A DNA stretch of 64,000 nucleotides from Plasmopara viticola. Lineage: Eukaryota > Oomycota > Peronosporomycetes > Peronosporales > Peronosporaceae. The DNA lies in the NCBI GenBank assembly GCA_001695595.3, contig MBPM02000035.1:248001-312000 (forward strand), given 5' to 3'. Below the pieces are notes generated by a model. That model saw only the letters and a list, made by a program, of their open reading frames with translations, did not search any database and was not told the origin of the DNA. Below are positions 12,701 to 21,827 of the stretch, piece by piece (within the stretch, counting starts at the first letter, position 1; each line of letters starts with the position of its first letter). Made by a program: the position numbers and the translations under genes.

Positions 12701-15700
12701 ACATTTGTGAACCATGCAAAAAAAACTCTGTGTTCTTCCTTAGTACTCTCTGGAGAGTTGAAACATTTCCACAAAATGCACAATGCCTCAAAAGGCAGAT
12801 GTAAGTCGGAATTTGTCACGATATAAGCGAGAAATCTCAAACGCATCCTAATGGCGCCCAAATAAGCAGGTTGGGATCGGCTCTCAGACTGGGCGACACA
12901 AGCTGTGATTGCCTCAACAACCACAGTCACAATATCGTACGCAGTGTTTAGCTCTTTTAAAAGCTCGCTAGAGGTTGCGGGAGAAGAATTCACTTTTGTC
13001 AATGAAGTGGCCAATGACGCCGAACCTCCACCATAGCCATTCACAATTCGCTCAATCAAACTCATTGACGTCTCCACCAGTATTCCAGACTCGATGTTCT
13101 TTGCACACTTGCACAAATAGTCATACAGCAATTGCTGCTGCTCTTTGCCCGATGTCGATGATGACAAATCGGAAGACATCCACAGCTTTTGCACGTGATT
13201 CAACGAGTCAGCTAGAGCCGTTATAATTTCAGCTCGCATTGAATCACGAAAGGCTATTAGCCTACCTTCACTATACGCTTCGATTTGCAGAATCGCATTC
13301 CAATACAGAGTGCAGCATAAACTAACCACCTTATTAAAGATTTCAATCTCCTTTTGAGCGCTAAAGCTAAGCTTGTTTCTCGAGCCAGACGCAGCACTGA
13401 CGAGTGAAGTAAGTGACATTTTAGATCCACTCGTCTCCGTATCAACGTTGAGTTTGGAGGCGATTATAATTATGCGTTTAATAAAATTGACGACAAGCTC
13501 GTCATAGTCGCTTACAGGAATTTGTGTCAACAGCACCACGATAACGTCCATTAAATCAGCCGGAAGAACATTACAGAGAGTAATTAGGATATCAAATACA
13601 GCTTTTCTGCCAGATCGAAGCTGACTTAAAGCTGTTTTCCACAAAAGGACAATGTGCTCTTCCGTTAATAGACCGAGGGCCGCTACAAAGCCGAATATTT
13701 TTATGGAGCGTTTGAGGATTTCTAAATGCGTACCCTCTTGAAGAGCGTATTTTGCACAAATTTCTCGGTCTCCCAGAATTACTTCCAAAATGTCTGAAGA
13801 TACCAACCATTCCGCAATATATTTTGTGCGTAACCACTTTGTCACGGGCTCGTCCCCCAAATTTAAATGAGTAGTACTCGATGTACATGCGGTCAAGTTC
13901 GACGTTGTAGTTGTGGCTGATGCAGTACGCCGCAAATTGGAGCTTGTTTTTCTCTGATTAGCATTTCTTCGTTGTGCCATAGTAATTAATTCGTTAATAC
14001 GAGAAATTCCCAACAGACGTTGCGATAGATACGGACAACAAATAAACTTCTTCGACAAATCCAAATAAAAGATCTCAATCGCCTCTGCAAATTCCATGTC
14101 ACTAGCTGAGCCGACTGTATCCGTGGCTGTCGACTTGTCAATATCTGACCCAGCACGGCGGCTTCCAAGCAAGAGTCCGTCTCGACATAGAAGATCTAGA
14201 ACGCCTACAATGTGATCAATAAGTCCATCGTCGTCCTTAAGCTCGTCTCCAGTCATACGCCGCAATCGCGAAAAAGTAGCATTCCAAAATTCGCGGAAAA
14301 AATCTTCTGATTGCGCTTCAGTTGCCGAGTGACGCCGAGTTGAAGCCGAGTTGCGGCGCTGTTTGTGTTGGACGAGGCAAGGCTTTGCTTTGTTGAGAAT
14401 CGTGCAGTACAGGAGGACCTCGATCAACGCAATGCTTTGACTCGCAAGGCGTTCCAAAATCAGTTGGAAGCCTCTTGCTTGGACGAATAGATCAACGTTA
14501 TCAATAAAGTATAACGAACGACATGGATGGCGCGGAGGTATTGTTGCCAGTGCATCCGGAGTGACTAAATATGACGTATAGACCAGACATTGATACTTGG
14601 CCGCCATGTAACTCCCTGGGTATTTGATGTAAAAATACATGCAAGAGCTATGACCATTTAAAATCATTCGCAATAGCGACAGCATATACACCATTACACT
14701 GTCCGCATCGTTGCCGAGCATACAAGCAATGACATTTTTCAGCACGTGTTGATGAAACGCGTTCATCTCGTCTGCAAGATCGCTCGATATGAACGTGCAC
14801 AACAGCGACTTTTCGACAAACGGAATGAGAATTCGTGGCAAATACGATTTCTGCTTGTCTCGGTCGTAAAAATATTTGGTAAATTGTTCACGCGCGTGCT
14901 GTAAGTCTTTTATACTAGCGCTCCACATACTACCTTGCTTCCTTGGAAACGGGTAAGCCGGAGACATGTAGACGTTTGTATGTGTCCCCAGCTTGGCAAC
15001 GCGATTGCGACACGTTAAGCGCGACAAAAATTCATCGCGTCCTTTCTCCCATGTTGGAATATGCACGCGAATCTCTGACGCTGAGTGCTGCAGAATTTGG
15101 GCCACACTCCACTTATTGGACGACATATCTTTGACGTCGATCCAATTGCCCACCTTCTGATTGCTGATATTCCACTTAGAACTTGTACAGTCTTCACTTG
15201 TTAGTCTCCGAAAGCACAAGTACGTCCGCAACTCCTCTGTGTCGATAGCAATGCTAGCGTTAGTCGATGATATTCCTACGACAATTGTTAAAAAAGACTG
15301 TAACTTACTTCCTACGTCGTCAGCGCTAAGCAGCGGCTCATCAAGACTTTCAAAATTGTCTGGAACATCCTTTAGATCTCTCACTACTCGGATTTCCTTA
15401 AGTGGCATGTTTTCTTTTTTCCGAGCTGATGGTGACAAAGTGGGCTCGAACCGCGAAGCCCGATACCACAGATAGTGGCCCTTTTGGCGGTCTACTGACT
15501 TGTCCAATTTTATCCAAGAATCCTCATTACCGCTTGGTGAATGATCGTCTCCAATGGACAAATGCGTGATTGCCAGCGGTTCAGAGTCCGATGCGGAGGT
15601 CGACGCCGCCTCGGTCGACAGCTTGTACCAAAGATACGTGTGCGGCGTCACTTCAGCGGCCACGCCTTCGGCGGTCGTTACACGATGAAAGCCTCCGCCT

Positions 15701-15756
15701 GCGGCAAGTGCATTTCCGTACGTCACCTCAAGTCCAGCCACGAACTCGTAATGCAT
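6730..15756 (-). CDS. Giant ubiquitin carboxyl-terminal hydrolase (USP9X/USP34-like, peptidase C19)
   Basis: A 3008-residue single-exon deubiquitinase, predicted to remove ubiquitin from substrates through a cysteine protease (USP) domain. The Cys box reads GLKNLGCTCYLNSTVQSFF, with the catalytic Cys at about residue 1996. The His box reads HLGTAQSGHYYSFLRD, with the catalytic His at about 2297. Between them are typical USP elements (QQDASEF, LPVYLIIHLKRFEFD). The ~1980 N-terminal residues and ~550 residues after the core are alpha-solenoid-like, as in USP9X, USP24 and USP34. Near the C-terminus (about 2935-2990), GKRVQVKWAKDKWYEGVV followed by EHFVVYDDGDKRSYHM looks like a Tudor/Agenet-type beta barrel. 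The first in-frame ATG is at 15756. Low-complexity patches (a poly-Ala/Gly run near residue 1360) lie between solenoid segments. The protein is probably cytosolic or nuclear. Family call is firm; orthology to one vertebrate paralogue is not resolved. Confidence 0.93.
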   Translation of the reverse strand: MHYEFVAGLEVTYGNALAAGGGFHRVTTAEGVAAEVTPHTYLWYKLSTEAASTSASDSEPLAITHLSIGDDHSPSGNEDSWIKLDKSVDRQKGHYLWYRASRFEPTLSPSARKKENMPLKEIRVVRDLKDVPDNFESLDEPLLSADDVGSKLQSFLTIVVGISSTNASIAIDTEELRTYLCFRRLTSEDCTSSKWNISNQKVGNWIDVKDMSSNKWSVAQILQHSASEIRVHIPTWEKGRDEFLSRLTCRNRVAKLGTHTNVYMSPAYPFPRKQGSMWSASIKDLQHAREQFTKYFYDRDKQKSYLPRILIPFVEKSLLCTFISSDLADEMNAFHQHVLKNVIACMLGNDADSVMVYMLSLLRMILNGHSSCMYFYIKYPGSYMAAKYQCLVYTSYLVTPDALATIPPRHPCRSLYFIDNVDLFVQARGFQLILERLASQSIALIEVLLYCTILNKAKPCLVQHKQRRNSASTRRHSATEAQSEDFFREFWNATFSRLRRMTGDELKDDDGLIDHIVGVLDLLCRDGLLLGSRRAGSDIDKSTATDTVGSASDMEFAEAIEIFYLDLSKKFICCPYLSQRLLGISRINELITMAQRRNANQRKTSSNLRRTASATTTTSNLTACTSSTTHLNLGDEPVTKWLRTKYIAEWLVSSDILEVILGDREICAKYALQEGTHLEILKRSIKIFGFVAALGLLTEEHIVLLWKTALSQLRSGRKAVFDILITLCNVLPADLMDVIVVLLTQIPVSDYDELVVNFIKRIIIIASKLNVDTETSGSKMSLTSLVSAASGSRNKLSFSAQKEIEIFNKVVSLCCTLYWNAILQIEAYSEGRLIAFRDSMRAEIITALADSLNHVQKLWMSSDLSSSTSGKEQQQLLYDYLCKCAKNIESGILVETSMSLIERIVNGYGGGSASLATSLTKVNSSPATSSELLKELNTAYDIVTVVVEAITACVAQSESRSQPAYLGAIRMRLRFLAYIVTNSDLHLPFEALCILWKCFNSPESTKEEHRVFFAWFTNVLPDPNNFVHRAYSGHTGFAEALVGEIFQSLIKPHATIDNKESASQIRFDMQTMSEESFWALERLFRYVNTSTKRISFAAAVRSTAAQNDSYTIEDSKLFVVEAMDLEGLESLYDVALRAKSDIVSQQATNYLIYLHLHVGSKLVRREVWADFVGRCFSKLKDEIQITINPFKRQEVLRLLILLSTFLYQSVVYTQDGAGADGAFDGPEELNVYVRTQGGRVAAPFRYHLKRTSLVSELRDRIAKDTNHPADQVRIVNSAKTKLTAHGHGKFTLEKARVLNGFVKPSRVPSEKRPLTQKTLALSCAAKRISYVEAILLSKVESDTSGHTSRNVLDFHGAAGVAAAAAAGAGGNGINSSPASDWHAIKTEISGNETWVVLLFDLLSYNNEIAEEAWKILKLLTTNESMEKQMRTLNNVLAIDGSFRKKPISFEWEMLLESKCPPKLLYQLELVEKFALCGDGRNGDDYDYDEEKNLEHLDSISVTGSDDLIGTVNSWSASFIELGGRTRLEQFVLSSNSRQLLDQGPLYVMCLSKLVKLLRHFVLVESKLAEINGDIPKENLRQLVYRLLEMLSSIQAIDKASKDAPLPKLRSKHQSEASRKDPAKSFPLTMHTRPQVEDPDNVDKIPGDAYLMTRLLSCIGTCTLVANQGALVFVETSPDHGRVILHGLVESYFKPVRLEAANVIGSLSTTRNKLQIDQVACCNYFLQLLGGYTGTVRDEEYYNIFTLLVTSAEDLTKFAILPSCQILCRRIKTIEIENEIFGASASSLPVTARTVSMDESRRVGLPRPAPRNQVISSAPDALLEGQLSTLLSIIKRIPATLADKVLDVPRDGRSLREVVASRLHDQEGIIHELFHECLFATPSEQTRGKSQDEKSDNEVIDIQACSTSQYYLQQPKCRSDSCRKIAFELLTELSVDNTDGLRYLLTQMADQHTFDHPSQPLVTSKASKHKRKSSNSTKGQMLQRGKYVGLKNLGCTCYLNSTVQSFFMMPRFRRQVLRLQANSNGGNSKSLTFELQSLFAHLEGSAKPYYNSRPFTRAMKTWDGETMDVNVQQDASEFLTSFFQQIESEMNGNSAENGDLVASDDSILSSFFGGEFSNELVAEGNRYSERFEPFHCISVPVRDRKNLKESLDGWVQGEKVSYTWEQNSDSNSSSINDDEEQSKVTLETHKRISISRLPVYLIIHLKRFEFDFEKMQQIKLHDQFEFPTELDMYPYTKEYQQEKRKRAASFVDDRNSGHDVRLSTSLNSAKGGRTTAPEYSQYELVGTVVHLGTAQSGHYYSFLRDQQVPRDVNRWYEFNDTLVTPFDPAKIPEECFGGKESAPSRQSSAITESLSPEDEVALSAKMKNRSSFMLFYTRVTPKLRHVENEDTSCVNFPAVVLVVAFCFKIKRQASARLAHLRRVVQVIAPEPIRKLIAMENRLFWRKKYLYDTRCLNFTYHLLRSCLVGYENAKSMAVMPRFEPVEVQLEALQVATKFVFGTLWQGGDVGKLLEWRLILQSLYHSDVGGCRWFLTTMKANESLFLELLVFNEHQEVRELMVNVISEATITTSNASGDAQEEVSDLSVDDMEKKLPVSFEFMFFVIQLMPALLSVPVHHHRQYFLTMYEFVQTGRNEGSFLVVNSVVGAIVSLLTGLGNTQPLLQSQLKKHKSKQILKRIDLNVTILKLLSVLVRCSVPPAMDVKSDAKHPLILPANMAQEHVDLTPADQDVLLNERFVTLLTQRANHYTKETKPLEQIISHLCWESRRVTAAFFDKIMHGIEVEDHHDVKPYFRTLNSLLKIRDSLAGERLTDGLTKLVAVMASQQRYYKATETSLDMLTRLAKRHKGVTQWLRSNRQSCMWMEKWLLAHCGAEGYLQQRKTVLVKPNSTSSWVNVSVTSSGLIKAIDRFITKLLPRLRSILDPDAVVETFYDSDDNPQRLVGKRVQVKWAKDKWYEGVVQDFNEETYEHFVVYDDGDKRSYHMSEKLFYVVGLTSSPSSRKQEHQQQQA

Positions 15757-16232
15757 GCCTACGATCACTGCGGACAGGGAAGTTCAAGGAAACCACTATA
15801 TAATTCAATAACGAAATATATTTGACGAATTTTTCCAGACGATGGCCTGTCACAAAAATTGGTGTCAAATTGAGCAACCTAAACATCTTGACTATAGTCC
15901 AAGACGTAACCAAGTTTAGTGCAAAAGCTAGCAAATATCAATTATATTTGTGACCGCTATGTCCCTTATGTCGAGGAGTGATTGTCAAGCGCCTATTCAT
16001 AATCAAAAATTACCATTTCGGCTTCATCGTTCGATGCTTGCACGCTGCCTTAGTGTGCACCTAAATTAATGGAGGCGCCGTCGATACTTCACTTGCATTA
16101 CGAATTGCCTAGTTTGGGCATTATTATTGACCACATTTGGCTTAGCCACACGTATTTTTATATATTACAATAGAAGGCTGCCGTAAGCAGTTGCACGATA
16201 TAAACTTCAAGGCAAAAGGCGCGAACAATCGG
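15757..16232. promoter_or_regulatory. Intergenic region upstream of the deubiquitinase gene
   Basis: This 476-bp AT-rich spacer lies between two minus-strand genes. It must hold the promoter of the deubiquitinase gene and the 3' end signals of the cupin/FN3/PA gene. I see no clear match to the oomycete initiator consensus and no ORF worth calling. Confidence 0.4.
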
Positions 16233-19217
16233 TCATGTTGCCATCTCCTCAAAATCCGAATTTGCTTTCGAACCAAGTCGCGTCAGCAACTCCTGTGCTG
16301 CGTCTCGTAGTACTAAAACGCAAGGAATTTGTGCTCGTCTCCACAAAACGTGTTGATCCTGTGCTGCAAATCCTTCACCTCGCGTTTTGTCGGCGCCGGG
16401 TACACAGCTTTGGTCAAACCCACCAGCACAAGTCCCGCTTGCGTCGGCGATAATGAGACCCAATGCACCTGCTTGCTGGGCAAAGTGCACTTTGAACACA
16501 AACGGCACTTTGCCTCGTATTGCCAGCACAATCCGATCGCGAATGGCGAGTGCGTTGCGCAACGGTTGAGAAGCATCAGGCGGATCTGCCAAAAGTAACT
16601 CTGCAGACACGTCAAATAGTCGCGGACTGTAGTGACCCGTCCAAGCCTCAAACTTGCGTTCCACGGTCATGGACCCGTCACTTTTGTTCATTAATTGTAC
16701 ATGCTCTTGGACGTCAGAAAGCACCACATGAGTCGAAATTGCGTCCTCATCCTGCGTCCCTGAGGCTCGAAAAATGCTGTGCGGGTCTTGAGCAACCAGC
16801 GCGGATAAGTCCTTCTGTGATAGAATATGAACACCACTTACAACTGTGTAGCCAGGGTCTCCCACGCCTTTGAGCATTGGAATATTAACGGTTTGAGGAT
16901 TGCTCTGCCTTCCTGAAGACGCGAGTCGACGATTTGGATGAATCATTTCGACACGACTGCTCCAGTGGCTCCAATGCCCAGCACCTAATTCATTCATAGC
17001 TGCAACTCTAAACATATAAGCTGCTCCAGGAATGAGACCGCAGACCCTCGCCGATAACCACAAGGCACCAGAAGCCCACCGTTCTGATTTAATTTCGCTA
17101 CTACCAACACTTGCGTTGACTGCAATAATTTTTTCAAATTCTTGAACTAGCGCCGTGTTGTCCAGGCTTAGAGTAGTGTCTCGGTCTGCTTTTTCCTTTT
17201 TTTCGAGCATTTTTGCCGTCGATATAAGAAATAGCTCAATTTTCTTGCCCCCATCATCTTCAACGTCAAGCCACCGCAATGTCACGCATGTTCCCTCCGA
17301 ATCAACAATCTCGGGAACACCCTTACTACGTGAAGGAGGGGAACATGAACTCGTCATTGCGCGGCGAGAAGCCCCACTGGTAGCACCCCGTGTATCCCCA
17401 ACCAATAGGCGTACTGAGAAGGAGTAAGCAGTTTCAGCTTGCAGACCAGAGATGACTGCTTCGAGGTCACGTCCGTCAAAGTCATCTCCAAAAAGGGTCG
17501 ATGGCATTCTGCTGCGCTTGAGATGATCGTAAGTCACATTGACAGCCTCGTGTGTCATCTGAGGATTCTTTGTCATCGTGCCACCTTGGTCCTCGCGAAG
17601 CCAACTCACCTCGTATCCATAACTCGTAACATCATTCTTCAATGGTTGATAGAGTTCCTGCCAGCGAAGAGTGGCCGTTGAGCGAGTTGTATTGACGACA
17701 AGAGGCGGCCACGCAACTGGCAATGTGAGAGACGCAATATATCTTTCCCATCTCTTGTCATCCTGCCATTGTTTTAGCCGCTCACGACGCGATAGCTGTG
17801 TCTCTTCGTGTTCGTCGTCTTCATTAGGCTTATGTCGTCGATTCTTTTTGGCCAAGTACGCGGGATCGCGAGGCCACTTGACATAATTTTTCCATCTTGT
17901 ATCGCTAGCAGTAGGACGCCGAGAAAAGGAGGAATCAAAGCCTGGAGTTTGAAGTGCATGCAGCAACGCGTGAACGCCTTCGTCCTTATTGTCGCTTGTC
18001 ATAAGTAGCACATCAAGCCCTGCAGCTTGCTTCACCTCCTTGACGTTGGCGGCATCACAATAGCAAAATCGCAGTACTCTCGTCACTGCAGAAGTCGAGG
18101 ACGCTAAAGAGCGCATTGTCGAGATGACACCCCCTGGTATGAAAAGAATATTACCGTGATGCACTTCCGCCGCGCTGTATAGCTCCGGAACGTGCCGAAA
18201 GTAGTCAGTGTCTAAAATTGTACTGCCTTCAGCTGAGATCGCCACATCAGCGTCAGCTTCAATCACTACTTCTTGCAGCTTGTCTTTTATTGGGATGGAA
18301 CGATTGATTGGATCGAATTTGCGATCAATTAATGAGACGCGCATGCGAGCACCATCCCCGATCAGAACTGCCAGCATGTGCAGTCCGTATGGACAAGCTA
18401 CGACTTCTTCTGCGCTCGGTGACGCATTCAATCCTGCTTCGCTGACAAAAGGAAGATGGACAAGAGCTGGCAAGAATGGTTCGTATTGAGATGCATTGGT
18501 GCGTTGAACATAGTCGTGCGTCATGTAAATTGGCACACGGAAAAAGTTCTTTAAAAGCGCACCACACGCCTCGTTTTCGATACGTAAAGGCAGCAACTCA
18601 ATCCCACCTTGCATTTTAAACTCTTGCTCAAAGCAAGTACTCAAAAAATTCTCCATTGTTGCTGGACCACCGGCAGCTGCACTTTTCTCTGCATCGTCGC
18701 TGTCACTGAGCGTCTCTAAGCCCAAGAACTGCTCCACGGAGACCTTGCGGTCTTCCTTTAGTTGCATCATGAGTGGCCGCTCCTTTTCAGCATAATGCTC
18801 AAAGAATTCTTGAAAATCAACATGTTCTGCAACCCTCGTTTCCACCTGACGCTCAACATTTGCCTTTGGCCGGTGCGACGCCAGCGCTGTTCTCATGTTA
18901 CGGACGTGCTGCCGCTGGTGACGCACATAGCGCAAGCGGTTGCAGTAGGCTACATCGTCCACACTTGCATCGCTAGCCACTTCGTACATAATGGAGGTCA
19001 CGCCGAGTTCTCGGCACTGGATGAAGGCGCGCTGCATTCGCGCGTCCAAATCTGATGCTCTATTGCCTTCTAGTGGCATTTTTAGCAGCTGCTGCAGCGG
19101 CGCCTCCAGGTGCGCATCGTGTTGTAGCTTGACGGTGGTGGCTGAAGAAGCCACCTCGTTATTCAATCCCCATCCTTTGCGCGCCAGTAGCAGCGTCGGT
19201 ATTAGCAGGCCGCGCAT
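16233..19217 (-). CDS. Cupin/JmjC-like, fibronectin III and protease-associated (PA) domain protein
   Basis: The protein has 994 residues from the first ATG at 19217, in a single exon. Residues 1-20 are hydrophobic (MRGLLIPTLLLA) and could be a signal peptide or anchor. Residues about 120-400 resemble a cupin-8/JmjC fold: EHVDFQEFFEHYAEKERPL at the start and HGNILFIPGG near residue 356, the usual strand before the second metal-binding His. That His is not present in the following VISTMRSL, so dioxygenase activity is doubtful. A basic linker (KKNRRHKPNEDDE) precedes two fibronectin III modules at about 505-625 and 630-760 (TLRWQELYQP, TLRWLDVEDDGG, YMFRVAAMNELGAGHWS). The last ~120 residues are a PA domain (GKVPFVFKVHFAQQAGALG, IPCVLVLRD). 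FN3 and PA domains usually act outside the cytosol, so a secretory or surface role is inferred. No specific function can be assigned. Confidence 0.85.
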   Translation of the reverse strand: MRGLLIPTLLLARKGWGLNNEVASSATTVKLQHDAHLEAPLQQLLKMPLEGNRASDLDARMQRAFIQCRELGVTSIMYEVASDASVDDVAYCNRLRYVRHQRQHVRNMRTALASHRPKANVERQVETRVAEHVDFQEFFEHYAEKERPLMMQLKEDRKVSVEQFLGLETLSDSDDAEKSAAAGGPATMENFLSTCFEQEFKMQGGIELLPLRIENEACGALLKNFFRVPIYMTHDYVQRTNASQYEPFLPALVHLPFVSEAGLNASPSAEEVVACPYGLHMLAVLIGDGARMRVSLIDRKFDPINRSIPIKDKLQEVVIEADADVAISAEGSTILDTDYFRHVPELYSAAEVHHGNILFIPGGVISTMRSLASSTSAVTRVLRFCYCDAANVKEVKQAAGLDVLLMTSDNKDEGVHALLHALQTPGFDSSFSRRPTASDTRWKNYVKWPRDPAYLAKKNRRHKPNEDDEHEETQLSRRERLKQWQDDKRWERYIASLTLPVAWPPLVVNTTRSTATLRWQELYQPLKNDVTSYGYEVSWLREDQGGTMTKNPQMTHEAVNVTYDHLKRSRMPSTLFGDDFDGRDLEAVISGLQAETAYSFSVRLLVGDTRGATSGASRRAMTSSCSPPSRSKGVPEIVDSEGTCVTLRWLDVEDDGGKKIELFLISTAKMLEKKEKADRDTTLSLDNTALVQEFEKIIAVNASVGSSEIKSERWASGALWLSARVCGLIPGAAYMFRVAAMNELGAGHWSHWSSRVEMIHPNRRLASSGRQSNPQTVNIPMLKGVGDPGYTVVSGVHILSQKDLSALVAQDPHSIFRASGTQDEDAISTHVVLSDVQEHVQLMNKSDGSMTVERKFEAWTGHYSPRLFDVSAELLLADPPDASQPLRNALAIRDRIVLAIRGKVPFVFKVHFAQQAGALGLIIADASGTCAGGFDQSCVPGADKTRGEGFAAQDQHVLWRRAQIPCVLVLRDAAQELLTRLGSKANSDFEEMAT

Positions 19218-20636
19218 CACGAAAAGACGCCTTCAACTGTCTTAAGATCCTTGATCTTTTAGGGCGCAGAAGTCGTAAATTAGGCCTGGCGACCTTTAGG
19301 TACTTCGATCGTAGTAGCATTTACCTTACTGGTACGGGTATGTTTGGGCTCGATTTAGTACGATGTACACGTAATGATTATTCGACCCTAGGCGAATAAT
19401 CTATCAGATGAGTATCAGTACATATGATAGCATTTGGTCTACTCTTTTCTAAGTCTGTGGCGAAAGGGCATGGGCATGCAAAACATGCACCAGATTCTTT
19501 TTGCTGACATGATATTTGTCAGAATAGACATAATTGCTGGGCACCAAGCGAAACAGGGGCACTTTACTTTACACATACATAACAGCGAGGGCAATTGCAG
19601 CATTATTCAGCAATTTAATGACTTCAAATGCAACATTCCTCATAGACGAGTCGCCAGGACGAAGTGTTATCGTTTTGACGAAACAGAGGCACGCTTAAAC
19701 GCTTTGCATTTTATATGCGGAAAATGGACACCAAGAGGCCAATGCATCGGCGCTCGTTCTATAGGATGGTTCAATGGCTGCTGGCTACCAATGGCGTGGT
19801 TCGAAGACCTGCCTAATTTCTTCATTTGTTGTCTCTTCTTCTTCTGCTCTATAAATTCGTGCTACACAGAGCTCGGACGAGACGCCGTAACAAAACTATT
19901 TCTTCAAGAGCTCAATTGCGGCAGCAAAAAATAGAGCGTCAAAGGATTCGCAGAACACATTGGTTTGAACGTTGAGCAAATATAGAAGAGAAGGCAAATC
20001 TGAACAGCTTATCGTGAGCGTCGTGCTTTTAATACGAAGCATGTCAAAACAGAATGCATAAGTGATCTGTATCAGCACGTGATTCTAGTCAAAGAGACTC
20101 ATGTGGTGCACGCTTCAGATCGCGAAGCAAATGCGTCTTTCGATCGCCAGGAGATTGTGCTGAAATCTGAACTATTCGTTGAGATCGTCATTGAACCATG
20201 CGATTACCACAGGTGCAAGAGAAATGGAAGACGAGCGTGAGAGTATTCGAGCTCGAAGGGATAGGGGCGCGTCTGGTAAGATAGAGAAAGTTGAGAGTCA
20301 ACATGGTCCGCGGCTCTAATTTTGATATATGAAGTCGCAAGCCGGCCTCTACCACGCGGCACACTCACTGATATGCACAGAAGTGGTCCGAGACAAGGCG
20401 TTGCCTTAAGGATGAAGTATTAATTTTTCGTCTTTTAATTGGCACTCTCATTCTATTAAAGCTCTACAAGCACACAACATTTCGAGAGCACAGAGCACAT
20501 GAGGGCGTACAATCATACTCTTGTGCCTCGAATTGTAACGGGATATTTTCAACACCAGGCACTTCTTAGTTTTGAAAGGTGGCAGAAAAGCAGTATGTAA
20601 CTAAGTAGAAAGTATAAAAATTGTAGTTTTCATTTA
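19218..20636. other. Gene-poor AT-rich region
   Basis: About 1.4 kb with no convincing gene. A plus-strand frame at 19434-19934 begins with TTG and has no recognisable domain. A second plus-strand frame without an ATG (about 20003-20242, roughly 80 codons) has a protein-like composition but no motif I recognise. Both may be chance or decayed repeats. Confidence 0.4.
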
Positions 20637-20983
20637 CCAGGGAGCTTGTAATGTAATGTATTACGTTATCGCGTTGCCAAGTTATGCACGTGCTAGGCTC
20701 AGTCTGGCTAGTCCACGGCATAGAGTGGTGTCCGCATACGTCGGGTCTCGTTCGACGGGCAGTGCAGCCAGCACCGAGGTCGTGAGGGTCTTCCATTATT
20801 TTGCTTAGCTCTGACTTGGTAAGAGCCCAGGTGGCGCTCGATGCCGGAGACCGTCGCGTCGAGGGTGAGGCTCGTTAGAGACCTGCAGATGCCCGAGAGC
20901 ACCTGCCCGAAGCGCGCGAGCATTTAGCTTCCGCGCTTAGAAGGAGGGCGTCACCCCAACCTTTTTCAAGCTCCAGGGAGCTT
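20637..20983 (-). mobile_element. SINE-like retroposon, copy 1, with target-site duplication
   Basis: Read on the minus strand, this ~325-bp element (20648-20972) begins with GAAAAAGGTTGGGGTGACG and ends in a short TACAT/TACAA-type tail. It is flanked by a perfect 11-bp direct repeat (CCAGGGAGCTT on the plus strand) at 20637-20647 and 20973-20983. Two more copies occur at 31967-32314 and 49905-50217. A short non-LTR-like unit with a simple-repeat tail and a variable-length duplication fits a SINE moved by a LINE. I cannot see a convincing tRNA-like head with pol III A and B boxes, so its origin is open. Confidence 0.75.
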
Positions 20984-21668
20984 CTGTTTGAATAATCACC
21001 TATACTTACTTTTGGAGTCAGGCAAAAAGCGGTCTGCGACTTGTATTGGTTTAACGTATTAATAGAAGGTCAACGCTTTGAACTTGACCTTTTTTTTAAC
21101 AAGACGTGACGGTAGTCCCGTTGCACTTAAAAGCACTCCTGTGAGGATGGAGCCACAACTGCTCCACAATATTTACTGCGTATGAAAAAGACCAGTGTTT
21201 TTTTTGCAATACCCGCCTATTCTACTAAATAAAAAAATGTATTTAGATAGATTATGCGGGTATGGAAGAAAGTTGTGCGCAGAGAAATCTAATATTGTGG
21301 CCGGAAAAACATGTTTTGAATCGCTTCTTTCACCTAGGCTAACAGAATGACCATCAGTTTCTTCTACATCAAGGAGGTCGCTAATTCGAACAGTTCACAA
21401 GAAGCAAAGAGCATTGTGCAAGTAAGAACACCTACACTGAACTTCCATATAATTGAACGATAATTGAGCCGGCCAGTAGATTGTCGTTTAAGAAGCGCAT
21501 CCCAGCAGAGTCACAGCAGCCGAAAGTAGAAAAATGATCGGCTTTCGTTTTTAAGTACCGAGAAGATGGTGTGTCTGTCGCACATGATCGCTCGCGATCA
21601 GCACTTTGTAAATCGAATCGCGAAGCCTCTTCGATTTCACATTTAATATGTACGCGCCACAGTACAAG
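20984..21668. other. Region without a supported gene
   Basis: About 0.7 kb between the SINE-like element and the copia LTR. It has poly-T and AT-rich stretches and no frame with a recognisable domain. Confidence 0.4.
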
Positions 21669-21814
21669 TGTTGAGTAAAAAGTAAAAAACAAGTGAATAT
21701 ATTTATCTAGACCAATGGACGGTTACCATTATGTAATTCTTTACTGTGACGTACTCGTAAATACTGTGACGCCATCCGCCTGTTCAACATACATTCAGCG
21801 GTGTAAATTCAACA
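21669..21814 (-). repeat. Copia 3' LTR
   Basis: The LTR is bounded by TGTTGAG on the left and TTCAACA on the right, the inverted ends expected of an LTR. It matches 25807-25946 closely, for example GACCAATGGACGG, ACTGTGACGT and ACTGTGACGCCATCC. Confidence 0.8.
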
Positions 21815-21827
21815 CTACCACTCACCG

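Noticed and set aside
19434..19934. 166-codon plus-strand frame
   Set aside because: It starts with TTG, has no domain, and its composition (many Cys, Trp and Phe in odd runs) looks like translated non-coding sequence.
20003..20242. Plus-strand open stretch of about 80 codons
   Set aside because: No ATG at its start and no motif; a stretch of this length can occur by chance in this many bases.
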